Below are positions 7,360 through 15,507 of a stretch of DNA of 64,000 nucleotides, one piece after another. The stretch is from Anaerotruncus sp. G3(2012) (GTDB lineage: Bacteria > Bacillota > Clostridia > Oscillospirales > Ruminococcaceae). The number at the start of each line of letters is the position of its first letter. Position 1 is the stretch's first letter. Location: contig NZ_KE159657.1 of NCBI RefSeq assembly GCF_000403395.2, forward strand, positions 798,762 through 862,761. Direction: 5' to 3'. The notes below the pieces were generated by a model that was not told where the DNA came from, searched no databases, and was given only the letters and a program-made list of their open reading frames with translations. The translations under genes and the position numbers were made by a program.

Positions 7360-7475
7360 TACCAGTGGGCTGCTGTCTTAAAGCTTTGCATGCCATTTGG
7401 GGATAGAGTTCCAGAATAACCCAGGTATTCCAACCGTTTCTGTTGCGTATTCTCACACCTTTATGGAGACGCCAC

Positions 7476-7504
7476 TTGACAATGAGATTGCTGTCTGTTA
7501 TAAT
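7476..7504 (+). promoter_or_regulatory. Consensus sigma-A promoter upstream of the response regulator
   Basis: TTGACA (7476-7481), 17-base spacer, TATAAT (7499-7504): both hexamers are perfect. It implies a leader of roughly 265 bases before the response regulator. Confidence 0.85.
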
Positions 7505-7776
7505 TTAGAAAAAACATTTTTTTGTTTTTGAGGGCAGAAAAAAACAGTGTTTAAATGGCCTCACAAGGAAGGTTTGTCAGGTTATATAAAATTCAGAGTA
7601 ATTTGTTTTCAATGGCGGCACACAAAATTGGTCGATAGTGATATTGTGTCAGTTCGACCTCAACTGTCGACACCCAAAAATCTACACTTTTTGGATGGGG
7701 CGGATACTTCATCAGGAAAAGTGTAGGTTTCTCTATGTATAGAGGAAGGATAGAAAGGCATCGTAGGGGGAGCGCT
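7505..7776 (+). promoter_or_regulatory. Long leader of the response regulator: hairpin and Spo0A-like boxes
   Basis: No gene is apparent. A stem CTACACTTTT (7682-7691) with AAAAGTGTAG (7717-7726) encloses a 25-base loop in which GATG and CATC can pair. Just upstream are GGTCGAT, TTCGACC (7653-7659) and the palindrome TGTCGACA (7665-7672), all close to the Spo0A box TGTCGAA. I do not recognise a riboswitch class. Confidence 0.4.
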
Positions 7777-8256
7777 ATGTATAAAATAATGATTGTGGAT
7801 GACGATCCAACCAGCTTGGCGATCGGCAAAGCGCTTCTGAGCGGTGAATATGAGGTGCTGACGATGAAATCGGGCTTGCAGGCGCTGGGCTATCTGAAAG
7901 AGTACGACAGCCCTGATCTGATCCTGATGGATATGGTTATGCCGACCAAAAGCGGGCAGGATGTGTTGAAGATTCTCCAACAGGACCCGAAATTGTGCAA
8001 TATTCCTGTGATTTTTCTTACAAGCATGGAAGGGCGCAACTTTGAATTGGAGTGTCTCCAGCTTGGCGCAGTGGATTATCTCCAGAAGCCGGTAAATGCG
8101 GAGCTGATGAAGATTAAGGTGCGCCGTTATATCCAGGTGGTAGAAATCAAGCGTCAGAATGAGTTCCTGAAAAGGAAGCTGTTCGAACTGAAAACACGGG
8201 TCAACAAGATATTCGATGTCGCGTTAGCTGCGTTGGACGATAAGAAAGATCAATAG
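7777..8256 (+). CDS. Single-domain response regulator with coiled-coil tail
   Basis: Receiver domain in residues 1-120: acidic pocket DDD (8-10), phosphoacceptor in LILMDMVMP (D54), Thr in FLTS and Lys in LQKPV. After it comes only a charged helical tail (about 121-159; RQNEFLKRKLFELKTRVNK), so there is no DNA-binding or enzymatic output domain. It could act by protein contacts, as SpoIIE/PP2C- or phosphorelay-type single-domain regulators do. GGGGGAG precedes ATG 7777; an upstream in-frame ATG at 7735 lacks a good site. It is monocistronic and no histidine kinase is adjacent. Confidence 0.88.
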   Translation: MYKIMIVDDDPTSLAIGKALLSGEYEVLTMKSGLQALGYLKEYDSPDLILMDMVMPTKSGQDVLKILQQDPKLCNIPVIFLTSMEGRNFELECLQLGAVDYLQKPVNAELMKIKVRRYIQVVEIKRQNEFLKRKLFELKTRVNKIFDVALAALDDKKDQ

Positions 8257-8264
8257 AAGTCAGG

Positions 8265-8300
8265 AATCCCTCTGTTGTTTGGCCATCAGAGGGATTTTTT
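8265..8300 (+). terminator. Intrinsic terminator after the response regulator
   Basis: Stem AATCCCTCTG with CAGAGGGATT, 12-base loop, followed by a T run. Confidence 0.92.
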
Positions 8301-8331
8301 GTGCAAAACAGGATTTTTTTGGTCAGATTGA

Positions 8332-8360
8332 TTGACTTTGAGACAGGAAAAGGATATCAT
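8332..8360 (+). promoter_or_regulatory. Sigma-A promoter of the phosphohexomutase gene
   Basis: TTGACT (8332-8337), 17-base spacer, TATCAT (8355-8360); about 40 bases of leader. Confidence 0.75.
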
Positions 8361-8408
8361 AAGAATAGCAATTTGCCTAAATTTCCGGAATTATTGGAGG
8401 GGTAGTTT

Positions 8409-10118
8409 ATGAACCATAACGATCTGTATCAACGCTGGCTGGGAACCAACCTTGAGGATGCTGACCTATCTGTAGAGCTGGAATCTATCAAAGGGCAGGA
8501 GGAAGAAATTTTTGAGCGGTTTTACAGAGACCTGGCTTTTGGAACCGCTGGACTGCGCGGTATTATCGGCGCAGGGACCAACCGGATGAACATTTACACC
8601 ATCCGGCGTGCGACTCAGGGTCTCGCCAACTATCTGAACCAGAAATTTGAACACGCGACAGTTGCAATCTCGTACGACAGCCGGATCAAGTCCGACCTGT
8701 TCTCGAAAGAGGCGGCAGGGGTGCTCGCGGCAAATGGGATCAAGGTACATATCTACCAGGAACTGATGCCGGTCCCGACCCTTTCGTTTGCAACCCGTGA
8801 GCTGCATTGCGAGGCGGGGATTATGGTTACAGCCTCCCACAATCCCGCAAAATACAACGGTTACAAGGTTTATGGAAGCGACGGCGGACAGCTTACTGAA
8901 GTTGCAGCGGATGCGGTGCTTGCAGAAATCAATGCGCTTGACTATTTCGATGGGATCAAACGAGTCGCCTTCGAGCAGGGACTTGCGGATGGAAGTATTT
9001 CCTATATCACCGACGAACTGATTGACAGTTTCATTCAGGCGACGCTGGCTCAGCAGGTCAATCCGGGCGTCTGTGCACAGGCGGGCCTGAAGCTGGTCTA
9101 TTCGCCGCTTAACGGCTCGGGCAATAAGCCGGTTCGCCGGGTGCTCAAGAAGATCGGCGTGGCGGATGTTACCGTCGTCCCCGAGCAGGAGATGCCGGAT
9201 GGTAACTTCCCGACCTGCCCGTTCCCCAATCCCGAGATTAAGGAGGCACTGCAAAAGGGCCTGGAGCTCTCCGAAAAGATCGGCGCCGATCTGCTTCTCG
9301 CAACCGATCCTGACTGCGATCGGGTGGGTATCGCAGTAAAGGCAGCGGACGGCTACCATCTGCTGACCGGAAACCACGTCGGAGCACTTCTGTTTGACTA
9401 TATCTGTCAGAACCGGATGGCAAACGGTACCATGCCGAAAGACCCGTTTGCAGTGACCACCATCGTTTCTACCAAGCTGACCAACGCGATTGGTAAAATG
9501 TATGGGGTTGAGGTTAAAAATGTCCTGACCGGCTTCAAGTACATCGGCGAGCAGATCGCGATTGCGGAAGCGGCGGGACATCCCGAGCGGTTCGTATTCG
9601 GCTTTGAGGAGAGTTATGGGTATCTCGCGGGCACCCATGTCCGAGACAAGGATGCGGTTGTCGGCTCGATGCTGATTGTCGAGATGGCCTCCTGGTACAA
9701 GCAGAAGGGGATGACCCTGATTGATGCGCTCAATGCGATCTATGAGAAATGCGGACGGTATGTTGAAAGTGTCGCGAATTTCCAGTTTGAGGGTGCACAG
9801 GGCATGAAGAAGATGGATGAGATCATGTCCACCATGCGCGGCAATCCGCCCAAGGAAATCGCTGGCTCGCCGGTATCCGAGGTGCTCGATTACCAACTCT
9901 CGACCGCAACCAGTGCGGCGGGCGTCAGCACGATTGATCTGCCCAAATCCAATGTGCTGGAGTACCGACTGGAAAACGGCTGCACTGCGATTGTCCGTCC
10001 GTCCGGCACCGAACCGAAGATCAAGCTCTACCTGTCGCTTGTTGGCAGCGGAGAAGCGGAGATCGGCGCCCGCTCGGAAGCGATTGGCAGCTCGATGAAA
10101 CAGCTTTTGGGGGTCTGA
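8409..10118 (+). CDS. pgcA: Phospho-sugar mutase (phosphoglucomutase/phosphomannomutase)
   Basis: Interconverts glucose 1- and 6-phosphate (or the mannose equivalents), feeding UDP-sugar synthesis together with the galU-like gene near 63 kb. All four alpha-D-phosphohexomutase signatures are present: TASHNP active-site serine (about residue 143), metal-binding DPDCDRVG, substrate-specificity FGFEESYGYLAG, and C-terminal phosphate-binding RPSGTEPKIKLY. At 569 residues it fits the long PgcA class rather than the 450-residue GlmM class. GGAGGGG precedes ATG 8409. The sugar preference cannot be read from the sequence. Confidence 0.93.
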   Translation: MNHNDLYQRWLGTNLEDADLSVELESIKGQEEEIFERFYRDLAFGTAGLRGIIGAGTNRMNIYTIRRATQGLANYLNQKFEHATVAISYDSRIKSDLFSKEAAGVLAANGIKVHIYQELMPVPTLSFATRELHCEAGIMVTASHNPAKYNGYKVYGSDGGQLTEVAADAVLAEINALDYFDGIKRVAFEQGLADGSISYITDELIDSFIQATLAQQVNPGVCAQAGLKLVYSPLNGSGNKPVRRVLKKIGVADVTVVPEQEMPDGNFPTCPFPNPEIKEALQKGLELSEKIGADLLLATDPDCDRVGIAVKAADGYHLLTGNHVGALLFDYICQNRMANGTMPKDPFAVTTIVSTKLTNAIGKMYGVEVKNVLTGFKYIGEQIAIAEAAGHPERFVFGFEESYGYLAGTHVRDKDAVVGSMLIVEMASWYKQKGMTLIDALNAIYEKCGRYVESVANFQFEGAQGMKKMDEIMSTMRGNPPKEIAGSPVSEVLDYQLSTATSAAGVSTIDLPKSNVLEYRLENGCTAIVRPSGTEPKIKLYLSLVGSGEAEIGARSEAIGSSMKQLLGV

Positions 10119-10162
10119 TCCGGCAGAGTTTGGCAGAAAAAGCGGAAATCTGAAAAAAAGAC

Positions 10163-10191
10163 TTGCTTTCGGGATATACTTGTGGTAATAT
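10163..10191 (+). promoter_or_regulatory. Sigma-A promoter of rpmE
   Basis: TTGCTT (10163-10168), 17-base spacer, TAATAT (10186-10191). Confidence 0.6.
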
Positions 10192-10246
10192 TCATATGTT
10201 ACATTTATGACATCCAATATAGATGTCAGAGAGAGGTGAAACAATC

Positions 10247-10450
10247 ATGAAACAGGGCATTCATCCGAACTACAAGGAGACTACGATTACCTGCGCCTGC
10301 GGCGAAGTGATCCATACCCGTTCGACTAAGGAGAATATCCGCGTCGAAATCTGCTCCAAGTGCCATCCGTTCTTCACCGGCCGTCAGAAGCTGGTTGATA
10401 CCGGCGGGCGTGTTGACAGATTCAAAAAGCGTTTTGGCATGGATAAGTAA
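10247..10450 (+). CDS. rpmE: 50S ribosomal protein L31, zinc type
   Basis: Protein of the large subunit at the subunit interface. The start MKQGIHPNY and the [17 protein letters not shown] tail are typical. Cysteines in TCACGE and CSKCHPF form the zinc site, so this is the zinc-containing C+ paralogue. AGAGGTG precedes ATG 10247. It is 67 residues, full length, with its own promoter and terminator. Confidence 0.97.
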   Translation: MKQGIHPNYKETTITCACGEVIHTRSTKENIRVEICSKCHPFFTGRQKLVDTGGRVDRFKKRFGMDK

Positions 10451-10467
10451 TTTCTGCGGATCAACTG

Positions 10468-10497
10468 CGCAGCCGTAGCCACTACGGCTGCGTTTTT
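10468..10497 (+). terminator. Intrinsic terminator after rpmE
   Basis: Eleven-pair stem CGCAGCCGTAG/CTACGGCTGCG, three-base loop, then TTTTT. Confidence 0.95.
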
Positions 10498-10540
10498 GCG
10501 TCAAAATTTACATAGTTGAAAAGAGGAAAGGGGCCTGTAT

Positions 10541-10717
10541 ATGGATCGGAAAATGACAACTTTAATCGGTCTGGTCTGCCTGCTGGCAGGGGTTATCGTC
10601 GGCTTTTTGCTCGCACCGGTCAAGAAGGGAATCTACTGCGGCAACAACAATGGAAATTCTTACGGCGGCTGGGGATACGACGATGAAGAAGAGGACGAGG
10701 ACGCACTCCCGTTTTGA
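10541..10717 (+). CDS. Small membrane protein with acidic tail, 58 residues
   Basis: Not recognised as a named family; it resembles YtxH-like small proteins only in layout. ATG 10541 follows AGAGGAAAGGGG. One N-terminal membrane helix (LIGLVCLLAGVIVGFLLAP, about 8-26) is followed by KK, a Gly/Asn-rich linker (YCGNNNGNSYGGWGY) and a strongly acidic end (DDEEEDEDALPF). The stop TGA shares bases with the TTG start of the next gene, so the two are very likely translated together. Function unknown; the helix and Lys pair indicate insertion with the acidic tail inside. Confidence 0.75.
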   Translation: MDRKMTTLIGLVCLLAGVIVGFLLAPVKKGIYCGNNNGNSYGGWGYDDEEEDEDALPF

Positions 10718-11592
10718 GGGTTCTCAATTATACGGTCCCTCCGGAGTATGATGGGCGAAAGCTGCTGCATTTTCTGCGGGGAGGGGCGGGATGCTCCTAT
10801 TCGCTCGTCCGGTCGCTCAAGACCTGCCCAGGCGGGATTCTCCGCAACGGGCAGCAGGTCCGCACGATTGACCGGGTGCACACTGGGGATCAGATAAAAA
10901 TTACCCTGCACGATACGCCAAAGCCGCTGGAGCAGTGCAGCCTGCCGGTGGCTATCCTCTACGAGGATGACGACCTGATCGTCTACAACAAGCCATCCGG
11001 GATGGCGTGCCACCCAGTGCGCAGCCTCCAGCAGGGGACGCTTGCCAATGTGTTTGCGCACCACTGCGCGGAACAGGGCATCGCGCAGACCTGCCATATC
11101 CTCAACCGGTTAGATCGGGATACGACCGGCGCAGTGCTGATCGCCCGCAATGCGTTTGCAGCTGCGGCACTGACCGGACGGGTGGAAAAGTGCTATATTG
11201 CGGTGGCCTCCGGGACTCCGGACCCTGTCTCCGGGATCATCGACCTGCCGATTGGCCAGCCCGACCGCTCCGATCCGCATCGGATGGTGTTGCCGGACGG
11301 GCAGCGCGCGGTGACAGAATATACCGTTATCGCACGCGGGGAAGGGTGCAGCGTGGTACGCTGCCGGTTACAGACCGGGCGTACACACCAGATCCGGGTG
11401 CATCTGTCGCAGATTGGATGCCCGCTGCTTGGCGACCTGCTTTATGGAGGGCCGCAGGAATGGATTGTACGTCAGGCTCTGCATTGCGCAAGCCTCTCAT
11501 TTGCCCATCCGGTGGGCGGGAATCCGCTTGTGGTTGACGCGCCTTTCCCTCAAGATATGCAAAACTTATTGGATCGCTGTGAGAAATCATAG
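10714..11592 (+). CDS. RluA-family pseudouridine synthase
   Basis: Isomerises uridine to pseudouridine in rRNA or tRNA. The N-terminal 85 residues resemble an S4-type RNA-binding domain; the catalytic motif is HILNRLDRDTTGAVL with the nucleophilic Asp in RLDRDTTG; LQTGRTHQIRVHL follows. 292 residues, normal for the RluD/YlyB branch. Start TTG 10714 overlaps the preceding stop (TTGA) and relies on purine-rich GAGGACGAGG upstream; no later ATG would keep the S4 domain. Which uridine it modifies is not visible. Confidence 0.9.
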   Translation: MRVLNYTVPPEYDGRKLLHFLRGGAGCSYSLVRSLKTCPGGILRNGQQVRTIDRVHTGDQIKITLHDTPKPLEQCSLPVAILYEDDDLIVYNKPSGMACHPVRSLQQGTLANVFAHHCAEQGIAQTCHILNRLDRDTTGAVLIARNAFAAAALTGRVEKCYIAVASGTPDPVSGIIDLPIGQPDRSDPHRMVLPDGQRAVTEYTVIARGEGCSVVRCRLQTGRTHQIRVHLSQIGCPLLGDLLYGGPQEWIVRQALHCASLSFAHPVGGNPLVVDAPFPQDMQNLLDRCEKS

Positions 11593-11641
11593 TGAAGATG
11601 CATAAAAAATCTGCATTTTGAATATTTTTTCATAAAAAAGC

Positions 11642-11669
11642 TTGATTTTCTCCGAAATACATGTATAAT
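11642..11669 (+). promoter_or_regulatory. Sigma-A promoter of the amino acid transporter
   Basis: TTGATT (11642-11647), 16-base spacer, TATAAT (11664-11669), with ATG ahead of the -10. Confidence 0.8.
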
Positions 11670-11731
11670 AATGTCATCACATGCAAACAACATTCTGAAA
11701 ATGTATAGAATGGTTAGGGAGGAAATTCGAA

Positions 11732-12598
11732 ATGAAAAAGATTTTGGCAGGCATTCTTGCAATGACCATGGCGGCCTCGCTCGCAGCCTGTGGCGGCAGC
11801 AGCGCACCTTCTTCTTCGGCGGCTCCTGCATCTTCCGCAGCACCGTCCTCCTCGGCCGAGGCATCGGCCCCCGCCGAGAGCAGCTCGTCCGAAGCGTCGG
11901 ACAGCACCCCGAACATCGACCGGATCAAATCCGCTGGGAAACTGGTGATGATGACCAATGCTTCGTTCCCTCCGTTCGAGTATATCGGGGACGATGGGAA
12001 GCCGGCCGGGGTTGATGTGGATGTCGCACAGGCGATCGCAGATGATCTGGGGGTTGAGCTGGAGATTCTCGACATGAACTTCGATCTTCTGATCGACTCG
12101 CTGAAAACCGACAAGGGCGACATTGCGGCAGCAGGTATGACCATCAAGCCGGAACGTGCGGAACAGGTCGACTTCTCGATCGAATATGTAAAATCTGCGC
12201 AGTATGTCATTGTCAAAGCGGGCAGCGGCGTCACTGCTGATGCGCTTGATGGCCTGACCATTGCGGTGCAGGAACTGACCACTGGTGATTTTTATGCGAC
12301 CGATGAGGTTGCGGCAAAGGAAGTCCTGCGGTTCAAGAGCGGCATTGACGCTGGTGCGGCGCTGTCGGCAGGCAAGTGCGACGCGGTTATCATCGACAAG
12401 CTGCCCGCCGAGTCGATTGCTGCCAACAGCAACGGTGCACTGGAGGTTCTGCCGGACTCCCTGACCGAAGAGAGCTATGCGATTGCGGTCAAGAAAGAGT
12501 GCCCGGATCTGTTGGATGCGGTGAACAAGGTGCTGGAGCAGATGGTCGCCAATGGAGAAATCGATGAGCTGGTCACAAAGCATATGACCGCAGCGTAA
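11732..12598 (+). CDS. Polar amino acid ABC transporter, substrate-binding lipoprotein
   Basis: Extracellular solute-binding protein of family 3. Lipoprotein signal with lipobox SLAACGG (Cys about 21), then a Ser/Ala-rich linker (about 22-55), then the two-lobed binding domain beginning MMTNASFPPFEYIGDDGKPAGVD. AGGAGG precedes ATG 11732. The first gene of a binding protein-permease-ATPase set; a terminator follows, so the permease and ATPase are mainly driven by their own promoter and the binding protein can be made in excess. The amino acid bound cannot be told from sequence. Confidence 0.93.
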   Translation: MKKILAGILAMTMAASLAACGGSSAPSSSAAPASSAAPSSSAEASAPAESSSSEASDSTPNIDRIKSAGKLVMMTNASFPPFEYIGDDGKPAGVDVDVAQAIADDLGVELEILDMNFDLLIDSLKTDKGDIAAAGMTIKPERAEQVDFSIEYVKSAQYVIVKAGSGVTADALDGLTIAVQELTTGDFYATDEVAAKEVLRFKSGIDAGAALSAGKCDAVIIDKLPAESIAANSNGALEVLPDSLTEESYAIAVKKECPDLLDAVNKVLEQMVANGEIDELVTKHMTAA

Positions 12599-12614
12599 TC
12601 AGAATGCTGGATAC

Positions 12615-12654
12615 GACAGGCGGGGGTATTTCCGATACCTCCGCCCTGTTTTTT
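12615..12654 (+). terminator. Intrinsic terminator between binding protein and permease
   Basis: ACAGG plus CGGGGGTAT pair with ATACCTCCG plus CCTGT around one bulged base, followed by TTTTTT. Confidence 0.85.
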
Positions 12655-12696
12655 CTCTGAAGTTTACCGATTCACCCGCAATCGGGAGCGTTTTCC

Positions 12697-12724
12697 TTGC
12701 ATTTAATCAATATTCATGTATAAT
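12697..12724 (+). promoter_or_regulatory. Sigma-A promoter of the permease-ATPase pair
   Basis: TTGCAT (12697-12702), 16-base spacer, TATAAT (12719-12724). The sequence around the -10 (TTCATGTATAATTATGAT) closely resembles that of the binding-protein promoter (TACATGTATAATAATG), suggesting joint control. Confidence 0.8.
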
Positions 12725-12804
12725 TATGATGATACGGTTTGGAAGCGGTGCACAGAGGGGACACAGAGTCCCTTCCTTCGGACATGGAAAGGCTGGAGAA
12801 AGTG

Positions 12805-13503
12805 ATGGCGGAATTTTTACAGACGCACTACTATAATCTGTATGTCGCGCTGATTGAGGCAGACAGATGGAAACAATACCTGGAAGGACTGGGGCGCACG
12901 CTGCTGATCGCTGCATGTGCAACTGTGATGGGTATTCTGATCGGGCTGGTCGTAGCAGTCATCAAGGTTTCGGCGGTGAACAACCGTAAATTATGGCCGC
13001 TCGAGGCGATCTGCAATCTCTATCTGACGGTAATCCGCGGCACGCCAGTGGTGGTGCAGCTCCTGATTCTGTATACTGCGGTCTTTACCTCCATGACCAA
13101 CGGCACCCCGGTTGCAATCGTGGGATTTGGCCTGAATTCGGGTGCTTATGTTGCAGAAATTTTCCGCTCCGGCATCCTTTCGATCAGCCGCGGGCAGACC
13201 GAAGCGGGGCGTTCACTCGGCTTGACCTCCTGGATGACGATGCGTCTGATTGTTCTTCCGCAGGCGATCAAAAACATTCTGCCTGCCCTCTTCAACGAGT
13301 TCATTACTCTGCTGAAAGAAACTTCGGTTGCCGGCTATATCGCGGTACGTGACCTGACTAAGGTGGCGGACGGGATCAAAGGCCGGGCGTTTGTTGGGGA
13401 GCCGCTTTTCATTGCGGCGGTCATCTATCTGGTACTGGTGGTTGGCATGACCCAGATTCAGAAACAACTCGAAAGGAGGCTGGCGAAAGGTGATCGACGT
13501 TAA
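12805..13503 (+). CDS. Polar amino acid ABC transporter permease
   Basis: Inner-membrane subunit of the HisM/GlnP family with about five helices. The start region [20 protein letters not shown] and the coupling-helix (EAA) motif around [22 protein letters not shown] are typical, as is [13 protein letters not shown] 12805 follows GGAGAAAG; in-frame ATG 12784 and GTG 12802 are alternatives without better sites. 232 residues, family-typical. It overlaps the ATPase gene by 14 bases. Confidence 0.94.
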   Translation: MAEFLQTHYYNLYVALIEADRWKQYLEGLGRTLLIAACATVMGILIGLVVAVIKVSAVNNRKLWPLEAICNLYLTVIRGTPVVVQLLILYTAVFTSMTNGTPVAIVGFGLNSGAYVAEIFRSGILSISRGQTEAGRSLGLTSWMTMRLIVLPQAIKNILPALFNEFITLLKETSVAGYIAVRDLTKVADGIKGRAFVGEPLFIAAVIYLVLVVGMTQIQKQLERRLAKGDRR

Positions 13504-14212
13504 AAACCTGAAAAAATCCTTTCATGGGCACTGCGTCCTTCAGGGGATTGACGAGAAGATTGAAAAAGGCGAAAAGGTGGTTGTCATCGGGCCATCTGGC
13601 TCCGGGAAATCGACCTTTCTGCGCTGCCTGAACCGGCTCGAGGAACCGACCAGCGGGGAGATCTGGTTTGATGGCGTCAACATTGTGGATAAAAAATGTG
13701 ACATCAATAAGCTGCGCCAGAAGATGGGAATGGTGTTTCAGCAGTTCAACTTATTTGCGCATTTGAGCGTGCGCGAAAACATCACCCTTGCACCGGTTAA
13801 GCTGGGGCTGATGACACAGGCGGAGGCGGATCAAAAAGCGATGCAGCTTCTGAGCCGGATTGGACTGGCGGAAAAAGCCAATTCCTATCCGAACCAGCTT
13901 TCGGGAGGCCAGCAGCAGCGGATCGCGATTGTACGGGCGTTGGCGATGAACCCAGAGGTCATGCTGTTTGATGAGCCGACCTCCGCGCTCGACCCGGAGA
14001 TGGTTGGCGAGGTATTGGAGCTGATGAAGCAGCTTGCGTCTGAGGGAATGACCATGGTCGTCGTCACCCATGAGATGGGATTTGCGCGTGAGGTGGGAAC
14101 CCGTGTTCTGTTTATGGATGGGGGACAGATCCTCGAGCAGAACCCTCCGGATGTCTTTTTTGGCAATCCACAGAATCCGCGCCTCAAGGATTTTCTTTCA
14201 AAAGTGCTTTGA
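13490..14212 (+). CDS. Polar amino acid ABC transporter ATP-binding protein
   Basis: Walker [11 protein letters not shown]-loop [10 protein letters not shown], signature LSGGQQQR, Walker [14 protein letters not shown] and switch His in [10 protein letters not shown] are all intact. 240 residues, as in GlnQ/HisP. Start GTG 13490 is inside the permease gene and uses AAAGGAGG ten bases upstream, which suggests translational coupling. A terminator follows at once. Confidence 0.96.
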   Translation: MIDVKNLKKSFHGHCVLQGIDEKIEKGEKVVVIGPSGSGKSTFLRCLNRLEEPTSGEIWFDGVNIVDKKCDINKLRQKMGMVFQQFNLFAHLSVRENITLAPVKLGLMTQAEADQKAMQLLSRIGLAEKANSYPNQLSGGQQQRIAIVRALAMNPEVMLFDEPTSALDPEMVGEVLELMKQLASEGMTMVVVTHEMGFAREVGTRVLFMDGGQILEQNPPDVFFGNPQNPRLKDFLSKVL

Positions 14213-14222
14213 GGAAGAACAG

Positions 14223-14250
14223 GGAGCCTTTTTTGATAAAAAGGCTCCTT
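14223..14250 (+). terminator. Intrinsic terminator after the ATPase gene
   Basis: Stem GGAGCCTTTTT/AAAAAGGCTCC with loop TGAT; the T run is in the ascending arm, so it would work best on the opposite strand as well. Confidence 0.65.
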
Positions 14251-14474
14251 CCTACATTTTAGAATCTTTTGGGGACGCTGTATTCTGTGGAGTGCGGTCA
14301 AATATGGAAGCCTTTGGAAACCGCATCCTTCCCAATGGCCGGCGAACCTTTCAGAGTGTAGCCGCTGAAGGCGGATTTTGAATCAAACAAAGAAAATCGA
14401 GTAAAATTTGGGGACATGGAATATGTCCCTCAAGCCTGTTAAAAACCAGAATACAGGGACTGGATGGTGATTGG

Positions 14475-15242
14475 ATGAATGTATTGTTTTTCGGGGATGT
14501 TGTGGGGCAGGCGGGATGTGAGCGTCTGCGCCGGGAACTTCCGCGTCTGAAACAGGTCTGCCAGGCGGGGGTGGTGGTTGCGAATGGAGAAAATTCAGCA
14601 GAGGGAAACGGGATTCTTCCGCATAGTGCACGCCATCTGTTCGACAGCGGCGTTGATATCATTACGACCGGAAACCACAGCCTGCGCCGGCGGGAGATAT
14701 ACGATCTGCTGGAGGAGCAGACCGGCGTGCTTCGTCCGGCAAACTACCACCCTTCCGCGCCTGGTTCAGGGGTGTTCCTCTACGATCATCCCGCTTTTTC
14801 CCTCTGTGTTATCAATCTGCAGGGAAGGGTTTATATGGAACCGGTGCACCAAAGTCCGTTTGATGCAGTCGATCTCCTTTTGAAGCAGATCGACTGCCCA
14901 AATATTCTGGTAGATTTTCATGCGGAAGCGACCGCCGAAAAGCTGGCAATGGGATACTATCTGGATGGCCGCGTTTCAGCGGTAGTTGGCACCCATACGC
15001 ATGTTCAGACCGCAGATGAGCGCCTGCTTCCAAACGGGACTGCCTACATCACAGATGCAGGGATGTGCGGCGGGCGAGATTCGATCCTGGGGGTTGAACG
15101 GGAACGCGCGATTGAAAAACTCCGCACCGGCCTGCCCAAGCGGTTTGCCAACGACCCTGACCGGATCGAGCTGCATGGAGTCCTGCTGCGGTTTGGGAAG
15201 GCAGGGAAGGTTGAGTCAATCGAACGAATTGTGGTGCAATAG
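14475..15242 (+). CDS. ymdB: YmdB-family metallophosphoesterase
   Basis: TIGR00282/YmdB family 2',3'-cyclic nucleotide phosphodiesterase, in B. subtilis needed for biofilm and late adaptive responses. Binuclear metal motifs are present: FFGDVVG (1st Asp), ANGENSAEG, TTGNHSL, DFHAEATAEK and GTHTHVQTAD. 255 residues, full length. No strong Shine-Dalgarno is visible before ATG 14475, and I see no clear promoter in the 260 bases upstream, which hold a seven-pair hairpin (GGGACAT/ATGTCCC near 14412-14430). It may partly be read from upstream. Confidence 0.92.
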   Translation: MNVLFFGDVVGQAGCERLRRELPRLKQVCQAGVVVANGENSAEGNGILPHSARHLFDSGVDIITTGNHSLRRREIYDLLEEQTGVLRPANYHPSAPGSGVFLYDHPAFSLCVINLQGRVYMEPVHQSPFDAVDLLLKQIDCPNILVDFHAEATAEKLAMGYYLDGRVSAVVGTHTHVQTADERLLPNGTAYITDAGMCGGRDSILGVERERAIEKLRTGLPKRFANDPDRIELHGVLLRFGKAGKVESIERIVVQ

Positions 15243-15351
15243 CCGTAAAGCAGCGGCCGCATCGTGACACCAAGTTGCTTGGAGATGGCGGGATATAGCC
15301 AGTGCTTTCGCTATGATCACGAGATTTTACGGGATACTTTCCAAATCTTCA

Positions 15352-15380
15352 TTGAAAATGGAACCTTTATCGGGTATAAT
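15352..15380 (+). promoter_or_regulatory. Sigma-A promoter of the peptide-binding protein gene
   Basis: TTGAAA (15352-15357), 17-base spacer, TATAAT (15375-15380). Confidence 0.8.
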
Positions 15381-15507
15381 AGATTCTGGCAGGTAAACCG
15401 CTATTCGGTTTATTCACAGGTCCATGGACCCCAATATTGCTGTATAGATGGCTTATATGTTCCGTCTATGGGTGGGCTGCCCGATTTTGAACCAGATGGA
15501 GAACCAG

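Noticed and set aside
8466-10244. Very long open frame on the minus strand opposite the phosphohexomutase gene
   Set aside because: It mirrors codon bias of the plus-strand gene; the plus strand has all enzyme motifs, a promoter and ribosome site.
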